Below, one piece after another: positions 45,929 to 54,655 of a stretch of DNA of 64,000 nt. Position 1 is the first letter of the stretch. Every line of letters starts with the position of its first letter. The position numbers were made by a program, and so were the translations under genes. The notes beneath the pieces were generated by a model. That model had not been told where the DNA came from. It ran no database searches and was given only the letters and a program-made list of their open reading frames with translations. This stretch comes from Lachnospiraceae bacterium (GTDB taxonomy: Bacteria > Bacillota > Clostridia > Lachnospirales > Lachnospiraceae): positions 124,001 through 188,000 of the forward strand of contig JAFVXW010000016.1 in assembly GCA_017500935.1 (NCBI GenBank), written 5' to 3'.

Positions 45929-47062
45929 ATGGCAGTTTTCTGGATCGTATTGGGAGCACTCGCTTTCTGGGTGCTGCAGAATAAAATTTATCAAAAATAC
46001 TGGGATAAGGATATGGAGGCCGGTCTGCGTTTTACCGAAAATACGCTGACGCAGGGGGATAACGGTATTCTGGAAGTGTGGGTGGAAAACCGTAAATTTC
46101 TGCCGATCCCGGCGCTGAAGGTCAAATTTCAGGTTTCCAGAAATCTGCAGTTTGAAGATACCAAAAAAGTCAGCATCGTAACAGACCAGTATTACAGAAA
46201 TGATGTGCTTTCTGTGCGTCCGTATATGCGTCATGCAAGAAAGCTCCCCTTTGCAGCTGCAAAAAGAGGGTATTATGAAGTGCACAGCATGGATCTGGTG
46301 GCATCCAACTTTTTTATGTCCCATGAATATCCCAAAACACTCTCAACCTATTCGCAGCTGTATGTCTATCCGCGTCCTTATCTGGACGGTACTTTTTTAC
46401 AGACGCTGCAGCGGATCAACGGAGAGGTGCTGAGCAAAAGGCATCTTTTGGAAGATCCTTTTGAGTATCAGGGAATCCGGGAATACAGTCCGTTTGATAC
46501 CATGCGTGATATCAACTGGAAGGCATCGGCAAGAACCGGAGATCTGATGGTCAATGTCAAGGGACACACAGCCTTAAAGGCAGTCCGTATTTTTCTGAAT
46601 CTGGAAGATGGGGCGCTTTTGCGTCACATGGTGCTTCTGGAGCTGTCCATCCGGATGGCCTGCGGTGCTGCGCAGCTGTTTTTGCAGGAAGGAATCCGGA
46701 CGCAGCTGTATACCAACGGACTGGATATACTTACCGGCAAAACATCGGGCTTAGAGGCCGGTGCCGGTGCCGGTCATATGGAAACAATACAGAAAATTCT
46801 TGCGCGCATTGACCTGGAACAGAAGGCACCCTCTTTTACACAGACAATGGAAGATGCAGTGTTTGCAAACAACGCGCAGGAGGTGTATACCATTTTCATT
46901 TCTGCGGATACACAGCCTGATTTTCAGCAGATGCTGATCAGATGCCTGCAGCAGAAAATGGATTTTGTATGGATCTGCCCGCGTCTTGCCCAGACAGCAG
47001 AACGGATCGAAGGTATTTTGGAAAAACATGTGCATTTTGTGGATGGTGAGGAATTCCTGTGA
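45929..47062 (+). CDS. DUF58 domain protein, MoxR partner
   Basis: A 377-residue protein with one N-terminal membrane helix (about 2-17), an extracytoplasmic or beta-sandwich region (about 35-125) and the DUF58 domain with EDPFEYQGIREYSPFDTMRDINWKASART at about 180. This is the family signature; DUF58 is a relative of the VWA fold and usually is encoded after moxR. Ten bases after the moxR stop. The GTG start of the next gene overlaps its stop. Confidence 0.9.
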   Translation: MAVFWIVLGALAFWVLQNKIYQKYWDKDMEAGLRFTENTLTQGDNGILEVWVENRKFLPIPALKVKFQVSRNLQFEDTKKVSIVTDQYYRNDVLSVRPYMRHARKLPFAAAKRGYYEVHSMDLVASNFFMSHEYPKTLSTYSQLYVYPRPYLDGTFLQTLQRINGEVLSKRHLLEDPFEYQGIREYSPFDTMRDINWKASARTGDLMVNVKGHTALKAVRIFLNLEDGALLRHMVLLELSIRMACGAAQLFLQEGIRTQLYTNGLDILTGKTSGLEAGAGAGHMETIQKILARIDLEQKAPSFTQTMEDAVFANNAQEVYTIFISADTQPDFQQMLIRCLQQKMDFVWICPRLAQTAERIEGILEKHVHFVDGEEFL

Positions 47063-48375
47063 AAAATCAACAGAATCAAAGAAAAAAATCAATAGAGGGA
47101 AAGCTGCGCACGATTGCTGAGATACTGGAGCTGATTTTGAATTATCTGGTGCTGATCTGTGTTCTGACAGCAGCGGCGGCAATTCTGCATATGCTGGAAT
47201 CACCCTTCTGGTATCTTTTGATCCCGGCCGGACTCCCAGTGTACTACTGGTATCTCAGGAAAAACATCATGCACGCAGGCTGGTTTTTTATGCTTCATAT
47301 TCCGGCAGCGCTTCTGATCGGCGCAGCAGGATTTTTCTTAAAACAAAACAGGATCTTCTGGATCGTGATGCTGATCGCAAGCGTGCTTGCGTATACGGTA
47401 AATTCCATTGTGGTCCGGGTTAAGGAAAAAAAGCAGGAAAGTCTGCCGGCGGGAATGGCGCTGGGCATTGCTGTGGTTGCCTTTTTTGGCTGCGCATATG
47501 TGGATGCACAAAAGGGCTGTACCAGAATTCTGGTATGTTCGCTTATTTATGTGTTTTTCCTGTTTCTGCGCCTGTACCTGCTGTGTATGTCGGAATATCT
47601 TCTGACCAATAAAAACGCGGCGGGCGCAATGCCGGAGCAGGCGATCGTGCAGCTGAGTATGCGCAATGTTCTGGTACAGAGCGCAGCAGCGGTGGCAGCG
47701 CTGGCGGTCCTGATCTGGTCTCCGGCTGCAGAGTGGATGACCCAACAGGCGAAAAAAGCCGGACTTCTGATTTTAAAAGGAATTGCATGGCTGATCTCGC
47801 TGCTGGCATCGACAGATCCGGAACAGGATATTCCGCTGGAAGAGGCAATGCCCGATCTGTCCTCCGGAATGACTGCGTTTGCAGGAGCCGTTGAAGAGAC
47901 ACCGTGGTGGTTAAAGCTTTTGGAACAGCTTTTTTACCTGCTGGGTATCGGGCTTGGCGCTGTTTTTGTCGGAGCTCTGATCGTGATGCTGGTAAAGCGT
48001 ATGATCGAGGGTTTTTACGAAAATAAACAGATCAAAAAAGAAGTGTTTGTGGAAGGCTTTCTGGAAGAGGAGGAGCGGATCGGCAAAAACAAGGAGAGCC
48101 GACAGGTGAAGCTGCCGGTTCTGGGAGGAACACTGCAGCAGAAAGTGCGCCGTACATTCTGGAAAGCAGTCACTGCAGAATATGAAAAACTGGGTGAACA
48201 AAAGCCTGATCCGTCACAGACTGCCAGACAGTTTGCACAGCGGTTTGCGGGTGAAAAAAGTGCAGAATGGAATGAACTGGCGGCCCTGTATGAAAAAGCG
48301 CGTTATGCAGACGGGGAAGTGACCAGAGAAGATGTCAGACAGGCAGCAGCTTTGGCAAAAAGGATCCGCAGATGA
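47059..48375 (+). CDS. Multi-pass membrane protein with C-terminal DUF4129-like domain
   Basis: A 438-residue protein starting at GTG 47059, which overlaps the DUF58 stop. About seven transmembrane helices in the first 250 residues and one more near 290, then a soluble tail that ends TARQFAQRFAGEKSAEWNELAALYEKARYADG and a final basic helix. This tail is the DUF4129 pattern found in transglutaminase-like and MoxR-DUF58 operons. No transglutaminase Cys-His-Asp core is seen, so this is the short form. Function unknown; a membrane complex with the two previous products is likely. Confidence 0.78.
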   Translation: MKNQQNQRKKSIEGKLRTIAEILELILNYLVLICVLTAAAAILHMLESPFWYLLIPAGLPVYYWYLRKNIMHAGWFFMLHIPAALLIGAAGFFLKQNRIFWIVMLIASVLAYTVNSIVVRVKEKKQESLPAGMALGIAVVAFFGCAYVDAQKGCTRILVCSLIYVFFLFLRLYLLCMSEYLLTNKNAAGAMPEQAIVQLSMRNVLVQSAAAVAALAVLIWSPAAEWMTQQAKKAGLLILKGIAWLISLLASTDPEQDIPLEEAMPDLSSGMTAFAGAVEETPWWLKLLEQLFYLLGIGLGAVFVGALIVMLVKRMIEGFYENKQIKKEVFVEGFLEEEERIGKNKESRQVKLPVLGGTLQQKVRRTFWKAVTAEYEKLGEQKPDPSQTARQFAQRFAGEKSAEWNELAALYEKARYADGEVTREDVRQAAALAKRIRR

Positions 48376-48457
48376 CGGACAGCTTTCGTCCTGTTGTTAC
48401 GCACATAACCCTGAAAAATGCATATGATATACAAAAGACCATCTGGAAGGATGTAAA

Positions 48458-48844
48458 ATGATTCATCGCCAGAAAATACTTCCTTTTTACATGACCTACC
48501 CGTTTCCTTTTCTTTTTGAAGAAGAAGATACCGTGATGCGGGATCTGGAGTATCTGCAGGAAATGTATCCGCAGGAAGCACGAAAATACCAGAAAACGAT
48601 CATGCGCCTTCTGGACCGGTTTGACTATGACGGCAGCGTCATTTATGACGAATTTCCGGACCGGCTGGCAGTTTACCGGATCGCGCAGAGTATTATGGGT
48701 GTAATTGAAGAGGAACAGAAACAAAACGGAGAAACCATTCCGGAAATGCAGAAGAATTGGGTCATGGAGCTGGTGCAGGTTCTGTTGTTTTATGAGATTT
48801 ATAAGCGCAGACAGGGGAAAGGACTTGGTTTCTTAAAATTTTAG
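48458..48844 (+). CDS. Hypothetical protein, 128 residues
   Basis: ATG preceded by AAGGATG. The sequence is helical and charged, with no membrane segment and no Cys. It opens with a hydrophobic aromatic motif (ILPFYMTYPFPFLFEEEDTV) and ends KRRQGKGLGFLKF. I do not recognise the family, though small proteins of this kind occur next to moxR operons in related bacteria. It is followed by a terminator and is probably the last gene of the moxR unit (82 bp after the DUF4129 gene). Confidence 0.6.
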   Translation: MIHRQKILPFYMTYPFPFLFEEEDTVMRDLEYLQEMYPQEARKYQKTIMRLLDRFDYDGSVIYDEFPDRLAVYRIAQSIMGVIEEEQKQNGETIPEMQKNWVMELVQVLLFYEIYKRRQGKGLGFLKF

Positions 48845-48876
48845 TTGAGTTCGATATGCAAAAGCTTTAAAATAGT

Positions 48877-48908
48877 AACCGGAAGGCAGACTGCGTCTTC
48901 CGGTTTTT
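48877..48908 (+). terminator. Terminator after the 128-residue gene
   Basis: Perfect 9-bp stem AACCGGAAG/CTTCCGGTT, 11-base loop, TTT tract. Confidence 0.85.
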
Positions 48909-48930
48909 ATGTTGAAAAGTGTGAGGAACT

Positions 48931-50103
48931 ATGGAAAAAGTAAAAGAATTGCTCCGGGAGAGCTTAACAGAGAATTTATATCAGATCGTGGTCAGCGGGG
49001 CCAGAGAAAAAGAAGGCACACAGAAGTTAAAGGTGCGTCCTATTATGCTGCAGGGACAGCTGGTATTTCAGGTCAGCCGGTTTGTGGGAAAACAGGTGAT
49101 GCATGAAAATCTTTCCGCGCAGGAAGCGGTCGAAAGACTGATTGAGGAGATGGAGAATCACTTTAAGCAGCTGGAAGCTGAAACCAAAGAGTTTACCGCC
49201 GTGGTGCTGGTCAGCAAGAAGGGAAAGACCACGGTAAAAAAGAAACAGAGAGCGCAGCAGCCGGTTAAAAAGATACAGCTTTCCCATAACAGGGCCAAGC
49301 AGTACATACTGGAGGAAGGACGTGTGGTGCCTTTTTTGGTGGATCTTGGAGTGCAGACCCGGGATGGAAAGATCGTGAACAGCCGGTATGACAAATTCCG
49401 CCAGATCAACCGTTTTTTGGAATTTATCGAGGATATTGTGCCCATACTACCCAGAGACCGCCAGATTCACATCATCGATTTTGGCTGCGGCAAGTCCTAC
49501 CTGACATTTGCCATGTATTACTATCTGCATCAGCTGCAGGGACTGGATATCCGTATCACCGGTCTGGATTTAAAGGAAGATGTGATCAGAAACTGCAATC
49601 AGCTGGCACAGCAGTACGGATATGACCAGCTTACCTTTTTGCATGGAGATATTGCCGATTACACAGGCTGTGACCGGGTTGATATGGTGGTTACGCTGCA
49701 TGCCTGCGATACCGCGACAGACTATGCGCTGTATAAGGCCATCCGCTGGCAGGCTGGTGTGATCCTCTCTGTTCCCTGCTGTCAGCATGAGGTAAATAAA
49801 CAGATCGAATGTGAGGCACTGGAAGGAGCGCTGCGCTACGGACTGATCAAGGAACGCCTTTCTGCATTGTTTACGGATGCGCTGCGTGCGGATATTCTGG
49901 AGGAACAGGGATATGAAACACAGGTGCTGGAATTTATCGATATGGAGCATACTCCCAAAAATATTCTTTTGCGGGCAGTGAAAAGAAAAAAAGAGCAGAC
50001 TGCAGACGGGGCAGAAAAGAAAATGTCCCAGAGTGCCCTGCTTTCTGACACCCTGCATGTGCGAACTACCCTGCAGAAGCTTTTGGAGGAAGAACAGGAT
50101 TGA
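48931..50103 (+). CDS. Class I SAM-dependent methyltransferase (METTL25/RRNAD1-like)
   Basis: A 390-residue cytoplasmic protein. N-terminal region (about 1-115) with Lys-rich linker (TTVKKKQRAQQPVKK), then HNRAKQYILEEG, a methyltransferase domain with motif I IHIIDFGCGKSYLTFAMYYYL near 180, ITGLDLKEDV near 207, HGDIADY near 235 and VTLHACDTATDYAL near 250, followed by SVPCCQHEVN near 272. The HACDTATDYA and PCCQH motifs are those of the METTL25-type family, linked to rRNA or protein methylation in eukaryotes; the bacterial substrate is unknown. GTGAGGAAC precedes the ATG. The next gene starts at a TTG overlapping its stop. Confidence 0.8.
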   Translation: MEKVKELLRESLTENLYQIVVSGAREKEGTQKLKVRPIMLQGQLVFQVSRFVGKQVMHENLSAQEAVERLIEEMENHFKQLEAETKEFTAVVLVSKKGKTTVKKKQRAQQPVKKIQLSHNRAKQYILEEGRVVPFLVDLGVQTRDGKIVNSRYDKFRQINRFLEFIEDIVPILPRDRQIHIIDFGCGKSYLTFAMYYYLHQLQGLDIRITGLDLKEDVIRNCNQLAQQYGYDQLTFLHGDIADYTGCDRVDMVVTLHACDTATDYALYKAIRWQAGVILSVPCCQHEVNKQIECEALEGALRYGLIKERLSALFTDALRADILEEQGYETQVLEFIDMEHTPKNILLRAVKRKKEQTADGAEKKMSQSALLSDTLHVRTTLQKLLEEEQD

Positions 50104-52610
50104 ACAGGGGATTTTTAAAAACAGTCACTTTTGTGGTGACATTTATTGTATCGATCGTGATCATCAGCTCTTTTATGAATCAGGGAAATAAGGATATGAC
50201 AGCAGAGATGACACCGGCATCTCTGCCGGTTGTCTCTGTTGTGAAAGAGGGGATGGTACTCAATCCGATGTATGGGTATACCGTAAAAATGGAGGATGCC
50301 CATGTAAGGGATGCGATCACGCCTGTCGGAGAAGACCGGCAGCTGGATATCCTGATCGATACCTTTGGACAAAAAATCAGAAAAGCTTCTTATGAAGTGC
50401 GCAGCGTGGACGGAGAGCGGCTGATCGAGGATACCGAATTCCCGTATTTTGTGGAGGAGAACGGTGAAATCCTGCTCACCTGTAAGATAAAGGATTTGAT
50501 CGAAGCCGGTCAGGAATACAGCCTGAATATTGTGCTGGATCTGGAGGACGGCCGTCAGGCGCATTATTATACCAGAATTGTGGAAGCTGACTATCAGCTG
50601 CTTCCAAAGCTTGCCTTTGTCAATGCCTTTCATGAGGCGACCTTTGATCTGGAAAGTCTGCGGGAATACAGCAAATATCTGGAATCCAATGCTTCCGGAG
50701 ACAATTCCACGCTGGCAAAGGTCAATATTCACAGCAGTTTAAAACAGGTGGCCTGGGGCGGACTGGAAGTACGAAAGGAATCCTATGTGCAGACCCGGAT
50801 TCGCGAGATCGCGCCGCAGACTGCTTCATTTACCATGTCCTATGCGGTAAGTTATCCTTATAACGATAAGAGGGAAACGGCTGTGGTGCAGGAGTATTAC
50901 AGGATCCGCTATACACCGGACAGAATTTATCTGCTGGATTATGAACGTGAGATGACGCAGCTTTTTGAAGAGTCGGGAGAACGTTTTATCAACGATAAGA
51001 TCGTATTGGGAATCACACAGAAGAATGTGGAATTTAAGGAAAGCGAAGGCGGTACGGTTGTTGCTTTTGAAAACAGCGGTGCTCTTTACAGCTATAACGG
51101 AGCAGATGATAAGCTGGCAAGACTGTTTTCCTTCCATGACGGTACGCTGGATGTCAGAACGCTGAATGATGCGCATGGATATAAGATCCTGCAGGTGGAT
51201 GAGGCCGGCAATGTAACCTTTTTGGTCTACGGATATATGAACCGCGGCAGACATGAAGGGGAATGCGGCGTTCAGGTCTGTTATTACAGCAGTACGCTGA
51301 ATGTGGTGGAAGAGCTTGTTTTTATTCCCAGCACCAAATCGGCGGATATTCTGGATGCCCAGATCGGTGATCTGGCGTATGTCAACGGTAAAAATGATCT
51401 GTATCTGATGATGGACGGCAATATCTGTCATGTCAGTCTGGAAGATAAGCAGTGGGAAGTGATCGTGGAAGGACTTCACGACAACGGATACCAGATAGCG
51501 GCAGACCAGAGTATGGCAGCCTGGCAGAAAGGAAACGGACTTTATGACAGCTCCCTGCTGGTGTTTATGAATCTGAACACCGGAGTTGCCAAGGAAATCA
51601 CTGCGGGAAACGGAAATCTTATCATGCCCCTTGGATTTATGGGGGAAGATCTGATTTACGGTGTTTCCAGGCAGGAAGATGTGGGAGAGGATTATCTGGG
51701 CTATATGGTATTTCCGATGTACCGGATCGTCATTCAGGATATGAAAGGTAAAATCCTGAAGGATTACCAGCCGGAAGGACTTTATGTGACCGACTGCATG
51801 ATCGATGAAAACCAGATCACTCTCACACGGATCAAAAAACAGGACGGTTTTTATACAGAGGCGCTTCCGGATCAGATCATGTATAACGAACAGATCGTGG
51901 CATCCAAAAACAAGGTGGAAACAGCTACAACCGAAAATATGGGCACGGTGGTGCAGATTGCGGTAAAAAATTCCTTTGAAACAGAAAAGATCAAATTTCT
52001 GACACCAAAGGAAGTGCTGTTTGAAGGAAAGCGTACGCTTACCCTGACCGGAAAAGAGATTGACGGCCGCTATTATGTCTATGGAACGGACGGTGTTATG
52101 GATGTACGTTCAGATGCGGCAGAAGCGGTTATGCTTGCCTATGAGAATGCAGGGGTTGTGACAGATGAAGCGGGACGTTATCTTTGGAAGCGCGACAGAA
52201 TTTTCACGGTAAACCAGATCATGGCAATTACCGGTGAAAGCGCGCAGGATGGCAAGAGCAGCCTGGCGGTATGTTTGGACAGCATTCTTCGTTTCAACGG
52301 ACAGATGCGTGACTGCCAGACAATGCTGGATAACGGCATGGATGCCATGGAAATCCTGCAGGACGGTCTGGAAGAACATACGATACTGAATCTCAAAGGC
52401 TGCAGCCTGGACATGGTTTTATACTATCCTGACAGGGAACGTCCTGTACTGGCCCTGATGCGCGATAAAAGTGCAGTTCTGATCACGGGATTCAATGAAA
52501 GAAATGTTGTTTTGATGGATCCAGCCAGCGGCAAAGTATACAAGATGGGCATGAATGATGCCCGTGAAATGTTTGAAGAGAACGGAAATAACTTTATTGC
52601 GTATTGGTGA
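50100..52610 (+). CDS. Large exported protein of unknown function with C39-peptidase-like C-terminus
   Basis: An 836-residue protein; start TTG 50100 overlaps the upstream stop (TTGA) and TTTTGGAGGAAG precedes it. Seen: an N-terminal membrane anchor (about 8-27), extracytoplasmic beta-rich domains (about 45-300), a propeller-like middle with DGN/DGT turns (about 300-560), and a C-terminal 150 residues that resemble a papain-fold C39 domain: SLAVCLDSILRFNGQ near 715 (candidate Cys), CSLDMVLYYPDRERPVLAL, then SAVLITGFNERNVVLMDPASG near 790. In active C39-like peptidases the residue before the V-ITG strand is His; here it is Ser/Ala, so the domain is probably inactive. I do not recognise a named family for the rest. 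Confidence 0.65.
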   Translation: MNRGFLKTVTFVVTFIVSIVIISSFMNQGNKDMTAEMTPASLPVVSVVKEGMVLNPMYGYTVKMEDAHVRDAITPVGEDRQLDILIDTFGQKIRKASYEVRSVDGERLIEDTEFPYFVEENGEILLTCKIKDLIEAGQEYSLNIVLDLEDGRQAHYYTRIVEADYQLLPKLAFVNAFHEATFDLESLREYSKYLESNASGDNSTLAKVNIHSSLKQVAWGGLEVRKESYVQTRIREIAPQTASFTMSYAVSYPYNDKRETAVVQEYYRIRYTPDRIYLLDYEREMTQLFEESGERFINDKIVLGITQKNVEFKESEGGTVVAFENSGALYSYNGADDKLARLFSFHDGTLDVRTLNDAHGYKILQVDEAGNVTFLVYGYMNRGRHEGECGVQVCYYSSTLNVVEELVFIPSTKSADILDAQIGDLAYVNGKNDLYLMMDGNICHVSLEDKQWEVIVEGLHDNGYQIAADQSMAAWQKGNGLYDSSLLVFMNLNTGVAKEITAGNGNLIMPLGFMGEDLIYGVSRQEDVGEDYLGYMVFPMYRIVIQDMKGKILKDYQPEGLYVTDCMIDENQITLTRIKKQDGFYTEALPDQIMYNEQIVASKNKVETATTENMGTVVQIAVKNSFETEKIKFLTPKEVLFEGKRTLTLTGKEIDGRYYVYGTDGVMDVRSDAAEAVMLAYENAGVVTDEAGRYLWKRDRIFTVNQIMAITGESAQDGKSSLAVCLDSILRFNGQMRDCQTMLDNGMDAMEILQDGLEEHTILNLKGCSLDMVLYYPDRERPVLALMRDKSAVLITGFNERNVVLMDPASGKVYKMGMNDAREMFEENGNNFIAYW

Positions 52611-52642
52611 TTTAGTTGAGGATCTTTTCTTTGCTTTTCGGA

Positions 52643-52672
52643 GTCCGGGATACTTGGATAAGTATCCCGGAC
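52643..52672 (+). terminator. Hairpin after the 836-residue gene (weak terminator)
   Basis: Perfect 13-bp stem GTCCGGGATACTT/AAGTATCCCGGAC, loop GGAT, followed only by TGATATTATTTG. The long GC stem may still terminate or protect the 3' end. Confidence 0.6.
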
Positions 52673-52719
52673 TGATATTATTTGTGAAAACAGGAATACA
52701 ACCGTATTGTATTACCTGC

Positions 52720-52747
52720 TTGCATTTCCCCTCAATTATGCTATAAT
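52720..52747 (+). promoter_or_regulatory. Promoter of queT
   Basis: TTGCAT (52720-52725), 16-bp spacer, TATAAT (52742-52747) with an upstream TG (extended -10). Confidence 0.8.
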
Positions 52748-52795
52748 GACAAAGTCGCCAAAGCCCGCAAACATGATAGGTTTTCGGCACAGACC

Positions 52796-52837
52796 GGTGA
52801 GTTCGAAACCATCCTCACCTAAAACAAAACTAAGGAG
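52796..52837 (+). promoter_or_regulatory. PreQ1-I riboswitch, translational type
   Basis: Hairpin GGTGAG (52796-52801) / CTCACC (52814-52819) with the 12-base loop TTCGAAACCATC, then the A-rich tail AAAACAAAACTAAGG. The tail is nearly identical to that of known preQ1-I aptamers (H-type pseudoknot) and includes the Shine-Dalgarno AAGGAG of queT. So preQ1 binding should hide the ribosome site. The downstream gene is a QueT transporter, which agrees. Confidence 0.85.
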
Positions 52838-52847
52838 AATCCATATT

Positions 52848-53336
52848 ATGAAAAACAGACCTGTTCTGTATCTCACCTATGCGGCAATGATTGCCGCTCT
52901 TTATGTTGTGCTCACCATGCTGGCTAATGTATTTGGACTGGCAAACGGAAGCATTCAGCTTCGCTTTTCAGAAGCACTTACCATCCTGCCCTATTTTACC
53001 CCTACCGCAATTCCCGGACTTTTTGTCGGCTGTCTGATCAGCAATGTCGCCTCCGGTGCCGCCCTGCCTGATATCATTTTTGGCTCAATGGCAACTTTGC
53101 TCGGTGCAATTGGAACCTATGCTCTGCGCAGACAGAATAAATGGTTTGCGCCGTTTTCCCCTATTCTTGCAAACACGATCATCATTCCTTTTGTCTTAAA
53201 ATATGCATATGGCATTATTCCGATATGGTTTTCTGTGATCACGGTTGCCATTGGTGAGATCCTCTCCTGCGGTGTACTGGGAATGCTTCTTTTATTTTCA
53301 CTTTCCCGTTATCGAAGACATTTGTTTTCTGTCTAA
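52848..53336 (+). CDS. queT: QueT family queuosine-precursor transporter (ECF S component)
   Basis: A 162-residue membrane protein with about five helices; takes up a queuosine precursor as the substrate-binding unit of an ECF transporter. Family features: YAAMIAALYVVLTMLANVFGLANGSIQLRFSEAL at the start (with the RFSEAL signature), PYFTPTAIPGLFVGC and GSMATLLGAIGTYALRR in the middle. The ATG at 52848 is chosen because AAGGAGA precedes it and because the riboswitch ends there; the frame is open upstream through the aptamer but without a site. The shared ECF energising genes are not in the window. Confidence 0.9.
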   Translation: MKNRPVLYLTYAAMIAALYVVLTMLANVFGLANGSIQLRFSEALTILPYFTPTAIPGLFVGCLISNVASGAALPDIIFGSMATLLGAIGTYALRRQNKWFAPFSPILANTIIIPFVLKYAYGIIPIWFSVITVAIGEILSCGVLGMLLLFSLSRYRRHLFSV

Positions 53337-53366
53337 ACAAAAGAGCAAAATTTTAAGGTCCGACAA

Positions 53367-53410
53367 GTAAAAAACGAGCATACAAATCCGGGAAAAAGAT
53401 TTGTATGCTC
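53367..53410 (-). terminator. Bidirectional terminator between queT and prs
   Basis: Perfect 13-bp stem GAGCATACAAATC/GATTTGTATGCTC (53376-53388, 53398-53410). The minus strand continues with CGTTTTTTAC, so it serves prs best; on the plus strand ATTATATTTA follows. Confidence 0.85.
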
Positions 53411-53452
53411 ATTATATTTACAGGATTCTATTTGGCAGGTTTACAGGAAACA

Positions 53453-54646
53453 TCAGTCATTATCAGACTGCTTGTTTTTATATTTGTTCAGTGCACGCTG
53501 AATCTTGTCATTGGGGATGAGCAGATCGCTGATGGATGCATCATGGTTGAGAGTATCGATCAGGTAAGCGATATACTTGCTCATGTCACAATTGACATAC
53601 CATTCACGCTGTAACAGTTCAGGTGTCTGGTAAATTAAGTTGGTGGTCAGTACGCGGTCAATATAGCCCTTTTCAAATGCCTGGTCAAATTTTTCAAGAC
53701 CGTTGGTGAACAGACCGAAGGTGGTGCAGATGAAGATCTTGCGGGCGCCTCTCTTTTTTAAGGCTGCTGCAACTTCCAGAACACTTTCGCCGGAGGAAAT
53801 CATGTCATCGATGATGATCATGTCCTTGTTCTCAACGCTGGTACCTAAGAATTCGTGGGCAACAATGGGATTGCGGCCGTTGACAATCTGTGTGTAGTCT
53901 CTTCTCTTATAGAACATACCCATATCAAGACCCATTACGTTGGCGATATAGATAGCACGTCCCATGCCGCCTTCATCGGGGCTGATCACCATCATATGGT
54001 CAGAATCAATCTGCAGATTGGGTTCTGCCTTGAGAAGGTTTTTGATAAACTGATATGCGGGCTGAACGGTTTCAAAGCCATGCAGCGGAATCGCATTCTG
54101 CACGCGGGGATCATGTGCATCGAAGGTGATGATATTGTCAACACCCATGTTCACAAGTTCCTGAAGTGCGATCGCACAGTCCAGAGATTCTCTGGCGGTG
54201 CGCTTATGCTGTCTGCTTTCATAGAGGAAAGGCATGATCACGGTGATTCTTCTTGCCTTGCCGCCTACAGCGGAGATGATTCGTTTTAAATCCTGATAGT
54301 GGTCATCGGGAGACATATGGTTGGTGTTGCCGCTTACGGAATAGGTTTCGTTGTAATTGGTAACGTCCACAAGCAGGTAAAGGTCTGTTCCGCGGACGGA
54401 TTCCATGATCACGCCCTTACCTTCACCGGAACCAAAACGCGGTACTTTGCTCTTTATGAGATAGGAATCTCTTTGATAACCGGAAAATGCCAGGCTGTCT
54501 TTATGTTCACTTTCACGCAGGGTTCTCCACTTTACAAGGTATTCATCGATGCGGTCAGCCATTTCGCCGCAGCCTCGTAAGGGAATAAGTCCAAGAGACC
54601 CAACGGGAATAGTTTCAAGATTTCTGGTTTCTTCGCGTACTGTCAT
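53453..54646 (-). CDS. prs: Ribose-phosphate pyrophosphokinase
   Basis: Makes PRPP from ribose 5-phosphate and ATP. The 397 residues are longer than the classical enzyme (about 315) because of an N-terminal extension, as usual in Lachnospiraceae. Seen: VDVTNYNETYSVSGNTNHMSPDDHYQDLKRII near 92-123 (phosphate/ATP region), TFDAHDPRVQN near 174, and the PRPP-binding motif MIIIDDMISSGES near 275. The gap to the upstream dnaI gene is 9 bp, so prs is the last gene of a dnaD-dnaI-prs unit. AGTGAGG precedes the ATG. The extended and divergent form could be regulated differently from the canonical enzyme. Confidence 0.92.
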   Translation of the reverse strand: MTVREETRNLETIPVGSLGLIPLRGCGEMADRIDEYLVKWRTLRESEHKDSLAFSGYQRDSYLIKSKVPRFGSGEGKGVIMESVRGTDLYLLVDVTNYNETYSVSGNTNHMSPDDHYQDLKRIISAVGGKARRITVIMPFLYESRQHKRTARESLDCAIALQELVNMGVDNIITFDAHDPRVQNAIPLHGFETVQPAYQFIKNLLKAEPNLQIDSDHMMVISPDEGGMGRAIYIANVMGLDMGMFYKRRDYTQIVNGRNPIVAHEFLGTSVENKDMIIIDDMISSGESVLEVAAALKKRGARKIFICTTFGLFTNGLEKFDQAFEKGYIDRVLTTNLIYQTPELLQREWYVNCDMSKYIAYLIDTLNHDASISDLLIPNDKIQRALNKYKNKQSDND

Positions 54647-54655
54647 GAGAGAGCC

